This document shows, piece after piece, positions 26,191 to 34,079 of a DNA stretch of 64,000 nt (its first letter is position 1; each line of letters opens with the position of its first letter). The translations under genes were made by a program, and so were the position numbers. Below the pieces are notes generated by a model, which was given only the letters and a program-made list of their open reading frames with translations, was not told where the DNA came from and searched no databases. Source of the stretch: Pyxidicoccus fallax (GTDB lineage: Bacteria > Myxococcota > Myxococcia > Myxococcales > Myxococcaceae); NCBI RefSeq assembly GCF_012933655.1, contig NZ_JABBJJ010000025.1:1-64000 (forward strand). Direction: 5' to 3'.

Positions 26191-28362
26191 ATGCGAACAC
26201 TCCCCGCTGTCCGCAGATATCTCGGCTTCCTGTCCCTGTCCGTGCTGGCCGCGTGCAACGCGTTGCCCGAAGCAGGGGAGGACGCCGCCCCCGCGTCCGA
26301 CTCCCAGCCCCTGGCGGTCCCCACCAACTTCCTCTACCGGCAGGGCAAGCAGCTCTACCTCAATGGCGCGCCCTACCAGATGGTGGGCGTGAATGCCTTC
26401 TCACTGACGGGCTGCGGCGCGGTGCCCACCGATGCCCAGCTCGATGCCTTCTTCGCCGGGCTGCGCCCCAACAGCCTCACGCGCACGTGGGCCTTCAGGC
26501 CGCAAGGACTTGCTCGAATCGAGAAGGTGGTGCGCGCGGCCGAGAAGTACAACCAGAAGCTCATCCTCACGCTCGCCGACGGGCGTAGCTACTGCGGCGA
26601 GTGGGACGGCTACAACGGCTCTGACGGCAGCGGCAAGCAGCCCTCCTGGTACTCCAGCGGCTACCGTACGAACTACGTCCCCTGGGTGCGCGAGGTCGTC
26701 ACCCGCTTCAGGGACTCCGCGTCGGTGGGCATGTGGGAGCTGCTCAACGAGCCCGGAGACGCGGACACCGCCACCATCAAGGCCTTCTTCAACGACGTCA
26801 GCACCACCATCAAGCAGCTCGACCCGAACCACCTCATCAGCTCGGGCGCCTGGGCGCCGTGGGCGTACGGTGGCGAGGCGGGCTTCCAGTCCCTCCATGA
26901 CGTCCCCAACATCGACGTGGGCAGCCTCCACGAGTACGACTACGACTACAACAACGGCAACACCATCGTCTCGCCGCACTTCGGGCCTTCCATCCGTGCG
27001 ATGAACGCGCTGAACAAGCCGCTCATTATCGGTGAGACGGGCATCAACGCCGCCGACAGCAACTGCCGGACGAACCGCACCACGCGCCGGGACGCCATGC
27101 GCCAGAAGTTCCAGCAGTACCTTGGCGGAGGCGCGGCGGCCGTCTTCGTCTGGAACTGGGGGCCCAACGCCACGACGGCGTGCGAGCTCACCTTCGGGCC
27201 GAACGACCCCCTCATCCCCATGATTCGGGACTTCCCGCTGGCCGAGGTGCCGCCTCCGCCTCCTCCGGGTGACACCGTGCAGCTCAACGACGCCACGCTC
27301 GGAAGCGGAGTGGGGCAGTTCCAGTACGTCGGCACCTGGGAGGCCGGCACCGGCACCGGCAAGTTCCAGCAGGACGACCATTACTCCAGCACCGCCAACG
27401 CCTCCTACGGGGTCCTCTTCGAGGGCACGCAGGTGAAGCTGTACGGCTCGGCCGCGTCGCACCACGGCATCGCGTCGGTGTCCGTCGACAACGGCACGCC
27501 GGTGGACGTGGACTTCTACGCCTCCGCGCGCCAGGACCAGAAGCTGCTGTGGACCAGCCCCGTGCTCAGCGCGGGGACGCATACCCTCAAGGTGACGGTG
27601 TCGGGCCGGAAGAACGCCGCGTCGTCGGGCTTCGTCATCAACGCGGACCGCGTGGACGTGACCCGGCCGCAGGGTGGCGACACGACGGCGCCCACCGTGA
27701 GCATCACCCAGCCCACGGGAGGCTCGGTGCCCGTGGGCGCCGTGACGGTGAGCGTGACGGCCAGTGACGCGAGCGGCGTGGCGAGGGCGGAGCTGTGGGT
27801 GGACGGCGTGAAGCTGGCCGAGGACCCGACGTCTCCCTATTCCTTCACCTGGAACGCCACCGCCGGTCAGCACTCGCTGGTGGCCAAGGCGCTGGACACC
27901 GCTGGGAACCTGGGCACGAGCGCCACCGTCAACCTCTCGGTGGTGGGCCAGCAGCTCGTCGACGTGCAGGTGAACGACGCCGTGGTGGGCACCGGCCTGG
28001 AGCAGTTCCTGTACTCCGGCACGTGGCAGACGGGCACGGGCACGGCCAAGTACCAGCAGGATGACCACTACACGTCGACCACGGGCGCGTCCTACACGGT
28101 GCGCTTCAACGGCACGCAGGCGCGGTTGTACGGCTCGGCCGCGTCGCACCACGGCATCGCGTCGGTGTCCATCGACAACGGCACGCCGGTGGACGTGGAC
28201 TTCTACGCCTCCACGCGCCAGGACCAGAAGCTGCTGTGGACCAGCCCCGTGCTCAGCGCGGGGACGCACACCCTCACGGTGACGGTGTCGGGCCGGAAGA
28301 ACGCCGCGTCGTCGGGCATCATCATCAACGCGGACCGGGTCGACCTGACGGTGCTCCGCTAG
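26191..28362 (+). CDS. GH5-like glycanase lipoprotein with duplicated C-terminal module
   Basis: A 723-residue lipoprotein (VLAAC lipobox). Residues 45-350 read as a (beta/alpha)8 hydrolase of the GH5/mannanase kind: FLYRQGKQLYLNGAPYQMVG, MWELLNEPGD with the acid/base Glu after Asn, and PLIIGETGI with the nucleophile Glu. A PPPPPP linker follows, then two carbohydrate-binding-like modules (about 365-490 and 595-723) flanking a Big-like Ig domain (TAPTVSITQPTGGSVPVG). Likely acts on mannan or other beta-glycans at the cell surface. The ATG at 26191 starts the signal peptide directly. Confidence 0.83.
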   Translation: MRTLPAVRRYLGFLSLSVLAACNALPEAGEDAAPASDSQPLAVPTNFLYRQGKQLYLNGAPYQMVGVNAFSLTGCGAVPTDAQLDAFFAGLRPNSLTRTWAFRPQGLARIEKVVRAAEKYNQKLILTLADGRSYCGEWDGYNGSDGSGKQPSWYSSGYRTNYVPWVREVVTRFRDSASVGMWELLNEPGDADTATIKAFFNDVSTTIKQLDPNHLISSGAWAPWAYGGEAGFQSLHDVPNIDVGSLHEYDYDYNNGNTIVSPHFGPSIRAMNALNKPLIIGETGINAADSNCRTNRTTRRDAMRQKFQQYLGGGAAAVFVWNWGPNATTACELTFGPNDPLIPMIRDFPLAEVPPPPPPGDTVQLNDATLGSGVGQFQYVGTWEAGTGTGKFQQDDHYSSTANASYGVLFEGTQVKLYGSAASHHGIASVSVDNGTPVDVDFYASARQDQKLLWTSPVLSAGTHTLKVTVSGRKNAASSGFVINADRVDVTRPQGGDTTAPTVSITQPTGGSVPVGAVTVSVTASDASGVARAELWVDGVKLAEDPTSPYSFTWNATAGQHSLVAKALDTAGNLGTSATVNLSVVGQQLVDVQVNDAVVGTGLEQFLYSGTWQTGTGTAKYQQDDHYTSTTGASYTVRFNGTQARLYGSAASHHGIASVSIDNGTPVDVDFYASTRQDQKLLWTSPVLSAGTHTLTVTVSGRKNAASSGIIINADRVDLTVLR
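27424..27650 (+). repeat. Intragenic direct repeat, copy A
   Basis: Encodes the first C-terminal module of the GH5-like protein. It matches 28111-28337 at an offset of exactly 687 bases with only scattered substitutions, some of them silent. The near-identity suggests recent duplication or gene conversion. Confidence 0.85.
28111..28337 (+). repeat. Intragenic direct repeat, copy B
   Basis: Second copy of the module-coding repeat at 27424-27650, in frame with it (687 bases is 229 codons). Confidence 0.85.
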
Positions 28363-28374
28363 TCAGAGGGCGGG

Positions 28375-28426
28375 CCCTTCCCACGAGTCATGCTGCTAGA
28401 GTGCGCCGCGATGCTCGTGGGAAGGG
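28375..28426 (+). promoter_or_regulatory. Long-loop hairpin overlapping a start codon
   Basis: CCCTTCCCACGAG (28375-28387) is exactly complementary to CTCGTGGGAAGGG (28414-28426). The 26-base loop contains the ATG at 28390, and the ATG at 28411 touches the right arm. In read-through RNA from the GH5-like gene it would fold over the next start; it may act as a weak terminator or translation brake. Confidence 0.5.
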
Positions 28427-29610
28427 TGAAAGCGAAGTGGCCGGCCGTGTTGCTCGGGGGCTTCGTGCTCCTCCAGCCGCTGTCCGGATTCGCGGCACCG
28501 GGGGACTGGTTCTCGGATGACTTCGAGTCGGGCACGCTGCGGTCGAGCGACTCGCCTCCGGGCCGGTGGGACCAGACGGCGGTCGTCAGCCCCAACACCC
28601 TCGCCAGCCGGGCGGAGGGCGCGCACCGGGGACGGTACGGGCTCACGGTGTCCGACAGCACGAGCACCGCGGGCTCGCTGGCCAGTGTCATCGCGGTCTC
28701 GGACACCCTCGCCTCGGAGTTCCACGTCCGGACGTGGCTGCGCCTTCGGTCCGTCACCGCGTCCGGGCGCATCATCCTCATGCAGGCGCATCCGGCGTTG
28801 GTGGAGCTGCGGCTGCTGGAGCAGGGGACGGGGCTCATCTGGGAGCTGTCGGTGCGCAATGGCCCGGAACCGACGTACTTCAGCCTCCATGGCTCGCGGG
28901 TGGAGCCGGGGCGATGGTACCTCGTCGAGTTCAGCGTCCGGGGCCTGGGCACCACCTCCGGGGAAGCCCGGCTGTGGGTGGACGGTGTGGCACAGGGCTC
29001 GCCGCTGTCCGGGCGCGACTGGAACCATTCGGAGTACGTGTTCAACGAGTTCCAGGTGGGTGAGCCCTGGTCGGACACGGGGACGTTCAAGGGCTTCATC
29101 GACTTCGATGACGTACGGGTGAGCGCCGCGCCCATGGCGAGCCGGCTGGAGCTGCGGCGGCCGGCGGTTGCGTCATCCGGGTGCATCGCGGTGGACGTCG
29201 CGCTGCGGAGCTCCGCCGCCGCGGTGCCCGCCCCCGCGCCCTACGCGACGGACGTGGACCTTCGCGTGACGGGGAACACGGGCACCTTCCACTCGGATGA
29301 AGGCTGCAAGGTTCCGGTGAAGGGCGCGCTCCTGCCCCTGGGCGCTTCCGAGCGGCGTGTGTACTTCCGCCCGGGTGGCACCGCCGGGCGGGCGATGCTG
29401 GAGGCGTCGCATCCGGACTTCCTTCCGGCGAAGCTCGACCTGGAGGTGGATGCCGGGGTGGGGCCCGACGCGGTGCCGGACGAAGACGGCGCCGAGGGCC
29501 CCTGGACGACGGACCTGGGCTGCGCGTCCGCGCCGGGTGCGCTGTTGGCGCTGCCGTTCCTCCTCGTGCCCTGGCTTCGCCGGAGGCGCGAGCGGCGGAC
29601 GCCGCGCTGA
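28411..29610 (+). CDS. Secreted protein with MYXO-CTERM-like sorting tail
   Basis: A 399-residue exported protein with a signal peptide (AVLLGGFVLLQPLSGFAAPG). The core begins DWFSDDFESGTL and has LWVDGVAQGSPLSG and FKGFIDFDDVRVSA, the layout of LamG/concanavalin-like beta-sandwiches that bind glycans. The tail LGCASAPGALLALPFLLVPW followed by LRRRRERR matches the MYXO-CTERM plan: Gly-Cys, one helix, Arg cluster. Such tails are cut and the Cys lipidated for surface display. The start could be 28390 or 28411; the latter gives a better signal peptide. It sits between two glycanases. Confidence 0.75.
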   Translation: MLVGRVKAKWPAVLLGGFVLLQPLSGFAAPGDWFSDDFESGTLRSSDSPPGRWDQTAVVSPNTLASRAEGAHRGRYGLTVSDSTSTAGSLASVIAVSDTLASEFHVRTWLRLRSVTASGRIILMQAHPALVELRLLEQGTGLIWELSVRNGPEPTYFSLHGSRVEPGRWYLVEFSVRGLGTTSGEARLWVDGVAQGSPLSGRDWNHSEYVFNEFQVGEPWSDTGTFKGFIDFDDVRVSAAPMASRLELRRPAVASSGCIAVDVALRSSAAAVPAPAPYATDVDLRVTGNTGTFHSDEGCKVPVKGALLPLGASERRVYFRPGGTAGRAMLEASHPDFLPAKLDLEVDAGVGPDAVPDEDGAEGPWTTDLGCASAPGALLALPFLLVPWLRRRRERRTPR

Positions 29611-29730
29611 AGGCCCCTCGCGTCCGAGCGCCTCACGCTGCTTCCACTGACCTTCGTGGATGTGTCTGGCCATTGGCCGCGCGCGCCAGTCGTGTGCGGC
29701 GTGCCCGGTCCTGTTCGTCGCCATGGCCAT

Positions 29731-29761
29731 CTGTCCTGTCGAGTGAACAGGACCTGTCCTC
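29731..29761. promoter_or_regulatory. Shared glycanase upstream element, copy 2
   Basis: Matches 26033-26063 at 30 of 31 bases; the one change is T to A at the centre of the ACAGGWCCTGT palindrome, which keeps its symmetry. It lies 135 bases before the GH26-like ATG. Spacing to the gene is similar to copy 1, which supports a common regulator. Confidence 0.7.
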
Positions 29762-29896
29762 GCGAGTAGTCGATTCGCGCTGCTCGGGGGCGTGACTCCC
29801 TCTGGAGGGGGAATCGGGACTGGCCGGCATCGCCCTTGCTCCTGGCGCCGGCGCGGTCGCAGACACCTCTTCTTTTTCTTTCCAGAAAGGCATCCC

Positions 29897-31324
29897 ATGT
29901 CTCGCACGGCAGGACCCCGCGGCTTCTTCTCACGCGGTCATCTGACGCGGCTCATCGCCGCGGCCATGCTCGCCTTCACCGCGGCGTGCGGCGCGCCCCT
30001 CGACAGCGACGCCCAGACGCAAGGGAACTCCGTCGTCGCGATGGACTCCGCGTCCAGCGCGCTCGAGGTCTCCGGCGCGCTGACCATCACCCAGGCCGTC
30101 ACCGCCACGGACACGTCACTGGAGCGCGGGCAGACGCTGAGCGCGACGGTGACGTACAAGAACAACGGCACCACCGCCGTCGCCACGAAGAACATCGTGC
30201 TCACCGCGCGCGCTCCCGGTGGCACGCACGCGGGCGGTCCGTTCCATGACCTGACGCCGCGAATCATCGGCCGCACCCTGCAGCCGGGCGAGAGCGTGAC
30301 GCTCACCGCGACCCGCGTCATCGCCTCGACGGACCCGCTGGGGACCTGGGAGCTCTACCCGACGTGGGAGGACACCGCGAGCGTCTGGCGTGATGGCACG
30401 GGCATCGCCTTCACCGTGGGCACGGGCGGCGGCTCGGACCCCGGCACTTCCGGCCCCTGGCTCTCCGGCGCGGCTGGCGTCGGCGTGGCCTCGGGCAGCT
30501 TCGCGACGTGGCGTGGCAGCGCGGTGAAGATCGCCGCCACCTGGTCCGACAACAACGACGCCCAGGTGGGCCTGTGGCAGCTGGACCCGGGCGGCGAGTA
30601 CGGAAGCTGGCAGACGAACCTGGACATCGCGGTGGGCGCCATCGGCCCGGGCGAGACCTGGGGCGCGGCGGCGGCCGGTGCCTATGACAACCGGTGGCGC
30701 CAGTCGCTCACCAACCTGAAGAACAAGTGGGGCAGCCGCCCGGGCACGGTCTACATCCGCTTTGCCCACGAGATGAACGGCAACTGGTATCCGTGGAAGG
30801 TGACCGCGGCCGACGCGTCGAACTTCATCGCCGCGTGGAAGCGCTACCGCTCGCTGCAGAAGCAGATCTTCCCGGCCTCCAAGCTGGTGTTCAACGTCAA
30901 CCGTGAGTCCGTGGGCTCGGGCATCGACTGGCGGAAGACCTTCCCCGGCGCCGCCTACGTCGACGTGATGGGCGTCGACTACTACAACCAGTACCCGTAC
31001 GTCTCCGACGTGGCCGGCTGGAACGCGGCCATCCAGCAGACGGACGGCTACGGCGCGCCCAAGGGTCTGGCGAAGCACCTGGAGTTCGCCCGCGGCGTGG
31101 GCCTGCCGCTGTCCATCTCCGAGTGGTCCGGCAACGCGGACAACGGTGACTCCGTCGTGTTCATCGAGCAGATGCACAACTTCTTCAAGGTCAACGGCGG
31201 CACCGGCGCGGGCAAGGTCCTCTACGAGTGCCTCTTCAACGTGGACCGGGACAACCGCCGCTGGATTCTCAACCCGAACACGCGCATGCCGAACTCGGCC
31301 GCGCGCTACCAGCAGCTGTTCTGA
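29897..31324 (+). CDS. GH26-like beta-mannanase, secreted
   Basis: A 475-residue lipoprotein (AFTAAC). Residues 55-180 form an Ig-like sandwich (TATDTSLERGQTLSATVTY). Residues 190-475 are a GH26-type barrel: YIRFAHEMNGNWYPWK carries the acid/base Glu, DVMGVDYYNQYPY the barrel strand, and LPLSISEWSGN the nucleophile Glu. Mannans are the typical substrate. The ATG at 29897 follows AGAAAGG. Together with the GH5-like and MYXO-CTERM genes it forms a glycan-use cluster, and it shares the 31-base upstream element with the GH5-like gene. Confidence 0.83.
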   Translation: MSRTAGPRGFFSRGHLTRLIAAAMLAFTAACGAPLDSDAQTQGNSVVAMDSASSALEVSGALTITQAVTATDTSLERGQTLSATVTYKNNGTTAVATKNIVLTARAPGGTHAGGPFHDLTPRIIGRTLQPGESVTLTATRVIASTDPLGTWELYPTWEDTASVWRDGTGIAFTVGTGGGSDPGTSGPWLSGAAGVGVASGSFATWRGSAVKIAATWSDNNDAQVGLWQLDPGGEYGSWQTNLDIAVGAIGPGETWGAAAAGAYDNRWRQSLTNLKNKWGSRPGTVYIRFAHEMNGNWYPWKVTAADASNFIAAWKRYRSLQKQIFPASKLVFNVNRESVGSGIDWRKTFPGAAYVDVMGVDYYNQYPYVSDVAGWNAAIQQTDGYGAPKGLAKHLEFARGVGLPLSISEWSGNADNGDSVVFIEQMHNFFKVNGGTGAGKVLYECLFNVDRDNRRWILNPNTRMPNSAARYQQLF

Positions 31325-31340
31325 TTCACCGCCGCACCCC

Positions 31341-31366
31341 GCCCTGACCGCGCTCGCGGTCGGGGC
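31341..31366. terminator. Terminator between convergent genes
   Basis: GACCGC (31346-31351) pairs with GCGGTC (31356-31361) on a 4-base loop, extended by GCCC at 31341-31344 and GGGC at 31363-31366 across a mismatch. It separates the GH26-like gene from the convergent gene ending at 31375. Confidence 0.6.
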
Positions 31367-31374
31367 CTCCTCGT

Positions 31375-32328
31375 TCAGGGGCTCGGGGTGAAGCGCAGTC
31401 CGGAGACGCCCAGCAGGTGCGTGCGCTCGTATGAGTCGCTCGACGGGAGCCAGCGTCCGCTGAGCTCCGCGAAGAGGGCGAAGCGCGGGGTGAGGGGCAG
31501 GCTGGCCCCGGCGGACAGCCCGGCACCGAGCAGCGCGGGGCCTCCCAGGGCGTATCCGTCGACGGAGAGGAAGAGGGTCACCGGCCCCACGAGCTCCGGC
31601 CCCTGTGCGCCGAGTCGCGCGGACGCTCCGAACCGCCGGCCCGCGGTGGCGTTGAGCTCGCCATACACATACGTGCCCGCCAGCCGCGCTCCGGCTTCCA
31701 TTCCCACGCCCGAGCTTGGAGCGAGGCCCAGCGCGGCCCGGACCTGGGCGCTGAAGGTCAGCTCTCGGGAGTGCGTGCCATCCAGGGCGGTGGGAGAGAG
31801 GACGACGCGCACCTGCTCCGTGCGGTGGGGGCGCACGGTGACCTGGAGGGTGGTCAGGCCCGGACCGACCTCCAGCGTGTGCGTGCCAATGGGGACCTGT
31901 CCCCGCCAGGGCGCCTGTCCGAGCACCTGTCCATCAAGGCGCAGCTGCGTGCCAGGACAGGCTTCGACCTCGACGGCCAGCTCGCCCCGGAGTCGCCCGC
32001 GCAGGCTCTCGAAGAGCGTGACGACGGTGGGCTGAACGCGCTCCGGGTCCAGCCGGACGTCCGGGTCGCTTTCGAGCGCCTGGGCGAAGGCCGCCTCCAT
32101 CTGGGCGTACTTGCGGAGTGCCGCGTACACCTCGCCCCGGACCAGGTGGAGCTTTGCGCTGCTGGCGTCATCCCGGGAGTTCCGCAGGCCGGCTTCCGCG
32201 AGCGAGAGCGAGGACTCGAAGTCTCCTTCGGCAACGGCCTGGAGCGCGGCTTCCAGCTCACGGGGCTCGTCGGAGGGGGTGGCGGCGGAGAGCAGCAGTA
32301 GCGACATCACCAACAGGGGAGCGCTCAT
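31375..32328 (-). CDS. Exported PEGA-like/TPR-like protein with barrel-like tail
   Basis: A 317-residue protein with a signal peptide (LLVMSLLLLSAATPS). Residues 22-100 are helical and TPR-like (LEAALQAVAEGDFESSLSLA), 120-170 contain a PEGA-like strand set (LRLDGQVLGQAPWRGQVPIG), and the rest alternates like outer-membrane strands (YVYGELNATAGRRFGASARL). Its ATG overlaps the stop of the kinase by 4 bases, so the two are co-translated. It probably works at the envelope as the kinase's output or sensor; this is inferred from coupling and the shared PEGA-type domain. Confidence 0.65.
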   Translation of the reverse strand: MSAPLLVMSLLLLSAATPSDEPRELEAALQAVAEGDFESSLSLAEAGLRNSRDDASSAKLHLVRGEVYAALRKYAQMEAAFAQALESDPDVRLDPERVQPTVVTLFESLRGRLRGELAVEVEACPGTQLRLDGQVLGQAPWRGQVPIGTHTLEVGPGLTTLQVTVRPHRTEQVRVVLSPTALDGTHSRELTFSAQVRAALGLAPSSGVGMEAGARLAGTYVYGELNATAGRRFGASARLGAQGPELVGPVTLFLSVDGYALGGPALLGAGLSAGASLPLTPRFALFAELSGRWLPSSDSYERTHLLGVSGLRFTPSP

Positions 32329-34079
32329 TCGTGGAGCTCGATGCGTACCACCGCCTTCGCACCTGGGGAAACGTCGACCTCCCGTTGCTGCGGAGCGAAG
32401 CCGCCACGCTCCACCCGGACGGAGTGGCGCCCGACGGGCAGGTCGAGCGACACCGGAGTCGCGCCGTGGTGCTTGCCGTCCACGCTGACGTTGGCCCAGA
32501 CGGCGCGGCCCTGATGCAGGGTGACCACGCGCACCTCGCCCCGCCCCTGGGCGTTTCGCGCTGAGTCGCGCCCGGACGTTTGCGCGAGCGTGGCCCTGGC
32601 TCCCCGCGACGTGCCGGGCTTCGCGGACCGGGAGGTCACTTGCTCCGAGGTCGTGGTGCTCCGGGGGCCCGCCTGTTTGACGGACGTCGGTTGCTTGGAC
32701 GACGGAGCGGTAGGGGGCGCGGTCGCGCTGACCGGAGTCGGTGTGGCGGAAGTCGCCACGACCTGGGGCGGAGGAGGCGTCGGCGCGGTGCCCGGAGTCC
32801 GCGTGGCGGATGCGGCCGGGGCCTGTGCTCGGGAGCCCGGCACCCCATCTGGAATGGCCTGCGCGGGCACGGAGCCTGAGCCCAACGTGACGGACGCCGG
32901 GTCGGTGAGTGGAGTCCCTGTCATGGACACGGCGGGACGCTCCTCCGGGGCCCGCGACATGAGCACACCGAGAAGGAGCGCCACGACTCCAGCTCCGCCC
33001 ACGCTCATCAGCGCCAGCCGCCGTGTCCGAGTCCCACGCGGAAGCACGGGCACCGCCGATGATTCATCGGCCCCGCCGGCCACCGGCGCGGGCGTGAGCG
33101 CCATCTCCGGAACCGCCGTGCCCGGTCGCACCGCCTCCTCCAGCGCGGTGAGCAGCGCGGGCGCGCGCTCGTAACGCTGCTCCGGGTTCAGCGCGGCGGC
33201 GCGCACGAGCACCTCCACGAGCCGCGCGGGAAGCCACGGCGCCTGCTCGCCAATCGCCCGCGCCGCGCCCTGGGGCCCCTCACCGAGGAACCGGCACGTG
33301 CTCGCCGGTGGCAGCCCCGTCGCCGCCTCCAGCAACACCAGCCCCAGCGAGTACAGGTCCGCGCGACCATCCACGGGCTCGCCGCGGGCCTGTTCCGGCG
33401 CCATGTAGCTGGGCGTGCCGAGCCGCACGCCGCTCTGCGTGGCCTCCGCGCCGCGATGTTCGAAGAGGATGCCGAAGTCGAGCAACGTCGCGTGCCCGCT
33501 CGGAGACAGGAAGATGTTGCCCGGCTTGATGTCGCGATGGACGCAGCCGCGTTCGTGGATGAACCCCAGCCCCGCGCAGAGCTGCCGCGCCAGGGAGAGC
33601 AGCTCCGGGACGGGCAGGGGCCCCGGGAGCGAGCGCAGGTAGCGCGCCAGCGACATGCCCTCCAGGTGCTTCATCACGATGAAGGGCCGGCCGCCCTCCT
33701 GACCCACCGCGTGGATGGGCGTGATGTGCGGATGCTCCAGCCGCGCCATCGCGCGTGCCTCGCGCTCGAAGCGCGCCACGCTCTCCGGGTCTTCGCACAG
33801 CGCCTCATGGAGCAGCTTGATGGCCACGCTCCGCTCGAGCGCGAGGTCCCGGGCCCGGTACACCTGCCCCATGCCTCCGGCGCCCAGCGGCTCCTCCAGC
33901 CGCCATTTGCCCTCCAGCGTGTCACCGGAATGCAACGGCTGCCGCGTGGACGCGCGTGGGCGCCATCCCGCCTCACCGGCGTGCTCGGTGATGGCGGTGC
34001 ACTCCGTACACGGAGCGCCGGGAAAGGGGGTGGGCAGACCGCAGGTGGCGCAGACGGGGGGTTGCTTGTGAGGCGCCAT
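32325..34079 (-). CDS. Ser/Thr kinase with zinc ribbon, membrane helix and PEGA domain
   Basis: A 584-residue kinase. Two CxxC pairs (Cys10/13 and Cys24/27) form an N-terminal zinc ribbon. The catalytic domain, about 58-320, has LGAGGMGQVY, VAIK with Lys88, HRDIKPGN with Asp183, DFG at 201-203 and GTPSYMAPEQ. One membrane helix (LMSVGGAGVVALLLGVLMS) is followed by a long Pro/Thr/Ser-rich linker and a periplasmic PEGA domain (VSVDGKHHGATPVSLDLPVG). The ATG at 34079 follows AGGG. It diverges from an FHA-type activator whose best start overlaps its own within CCATGG. Confidence 0.92.
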   Translation of the reverse strand: MAPHKQPPVCATCGLPTPFPGAPCTECTAITEHAGEAGWRPRASTRQPLHSGDTLEGKWRLEEPLGAGGMGQVYRARDLALERSVAIKLLHEALCEDPESVARFEREARAMARLEHPHITPIHAVGQEGGRPFIVMKHLEGMSLARYLRSLPGPLPVPELLSLARQLCAGLGFIHERGCVHRDIKPGNIFLSPSGHATLLDFGILFEHRGAEATQSGVRLGTPSYMAPEQARGEPVDGRADLYSLGLVLLEAATGLPPASTCRFLGEGPQGAARAIGEQAPWLPARLVEVLVRAAALNPEQRYERAPALLTALEEAVRPGTAVPEMALTPAPVAGGADESSAVPVLPRGTRTRRLALMSVGGAGVVALLLGVLMSRAPEERPAVSMTGTPLTDPASVTLGSGSVPAQAIPDGVPGSRAQAPAASATRTPGTAPTPPPPQVVATSATPTPVSATAPPTAPSSKQPTSVKQAGPRSTTTSEQVTSRSAKPGTSRGARATLAQTSGRDSARNAQGRGEVRVVTLHQGRAVWANVSVDGKHHGATPVSLDLPVGRHSVRVERGGFAPQQREVDVSPGAKAVVRIELHE

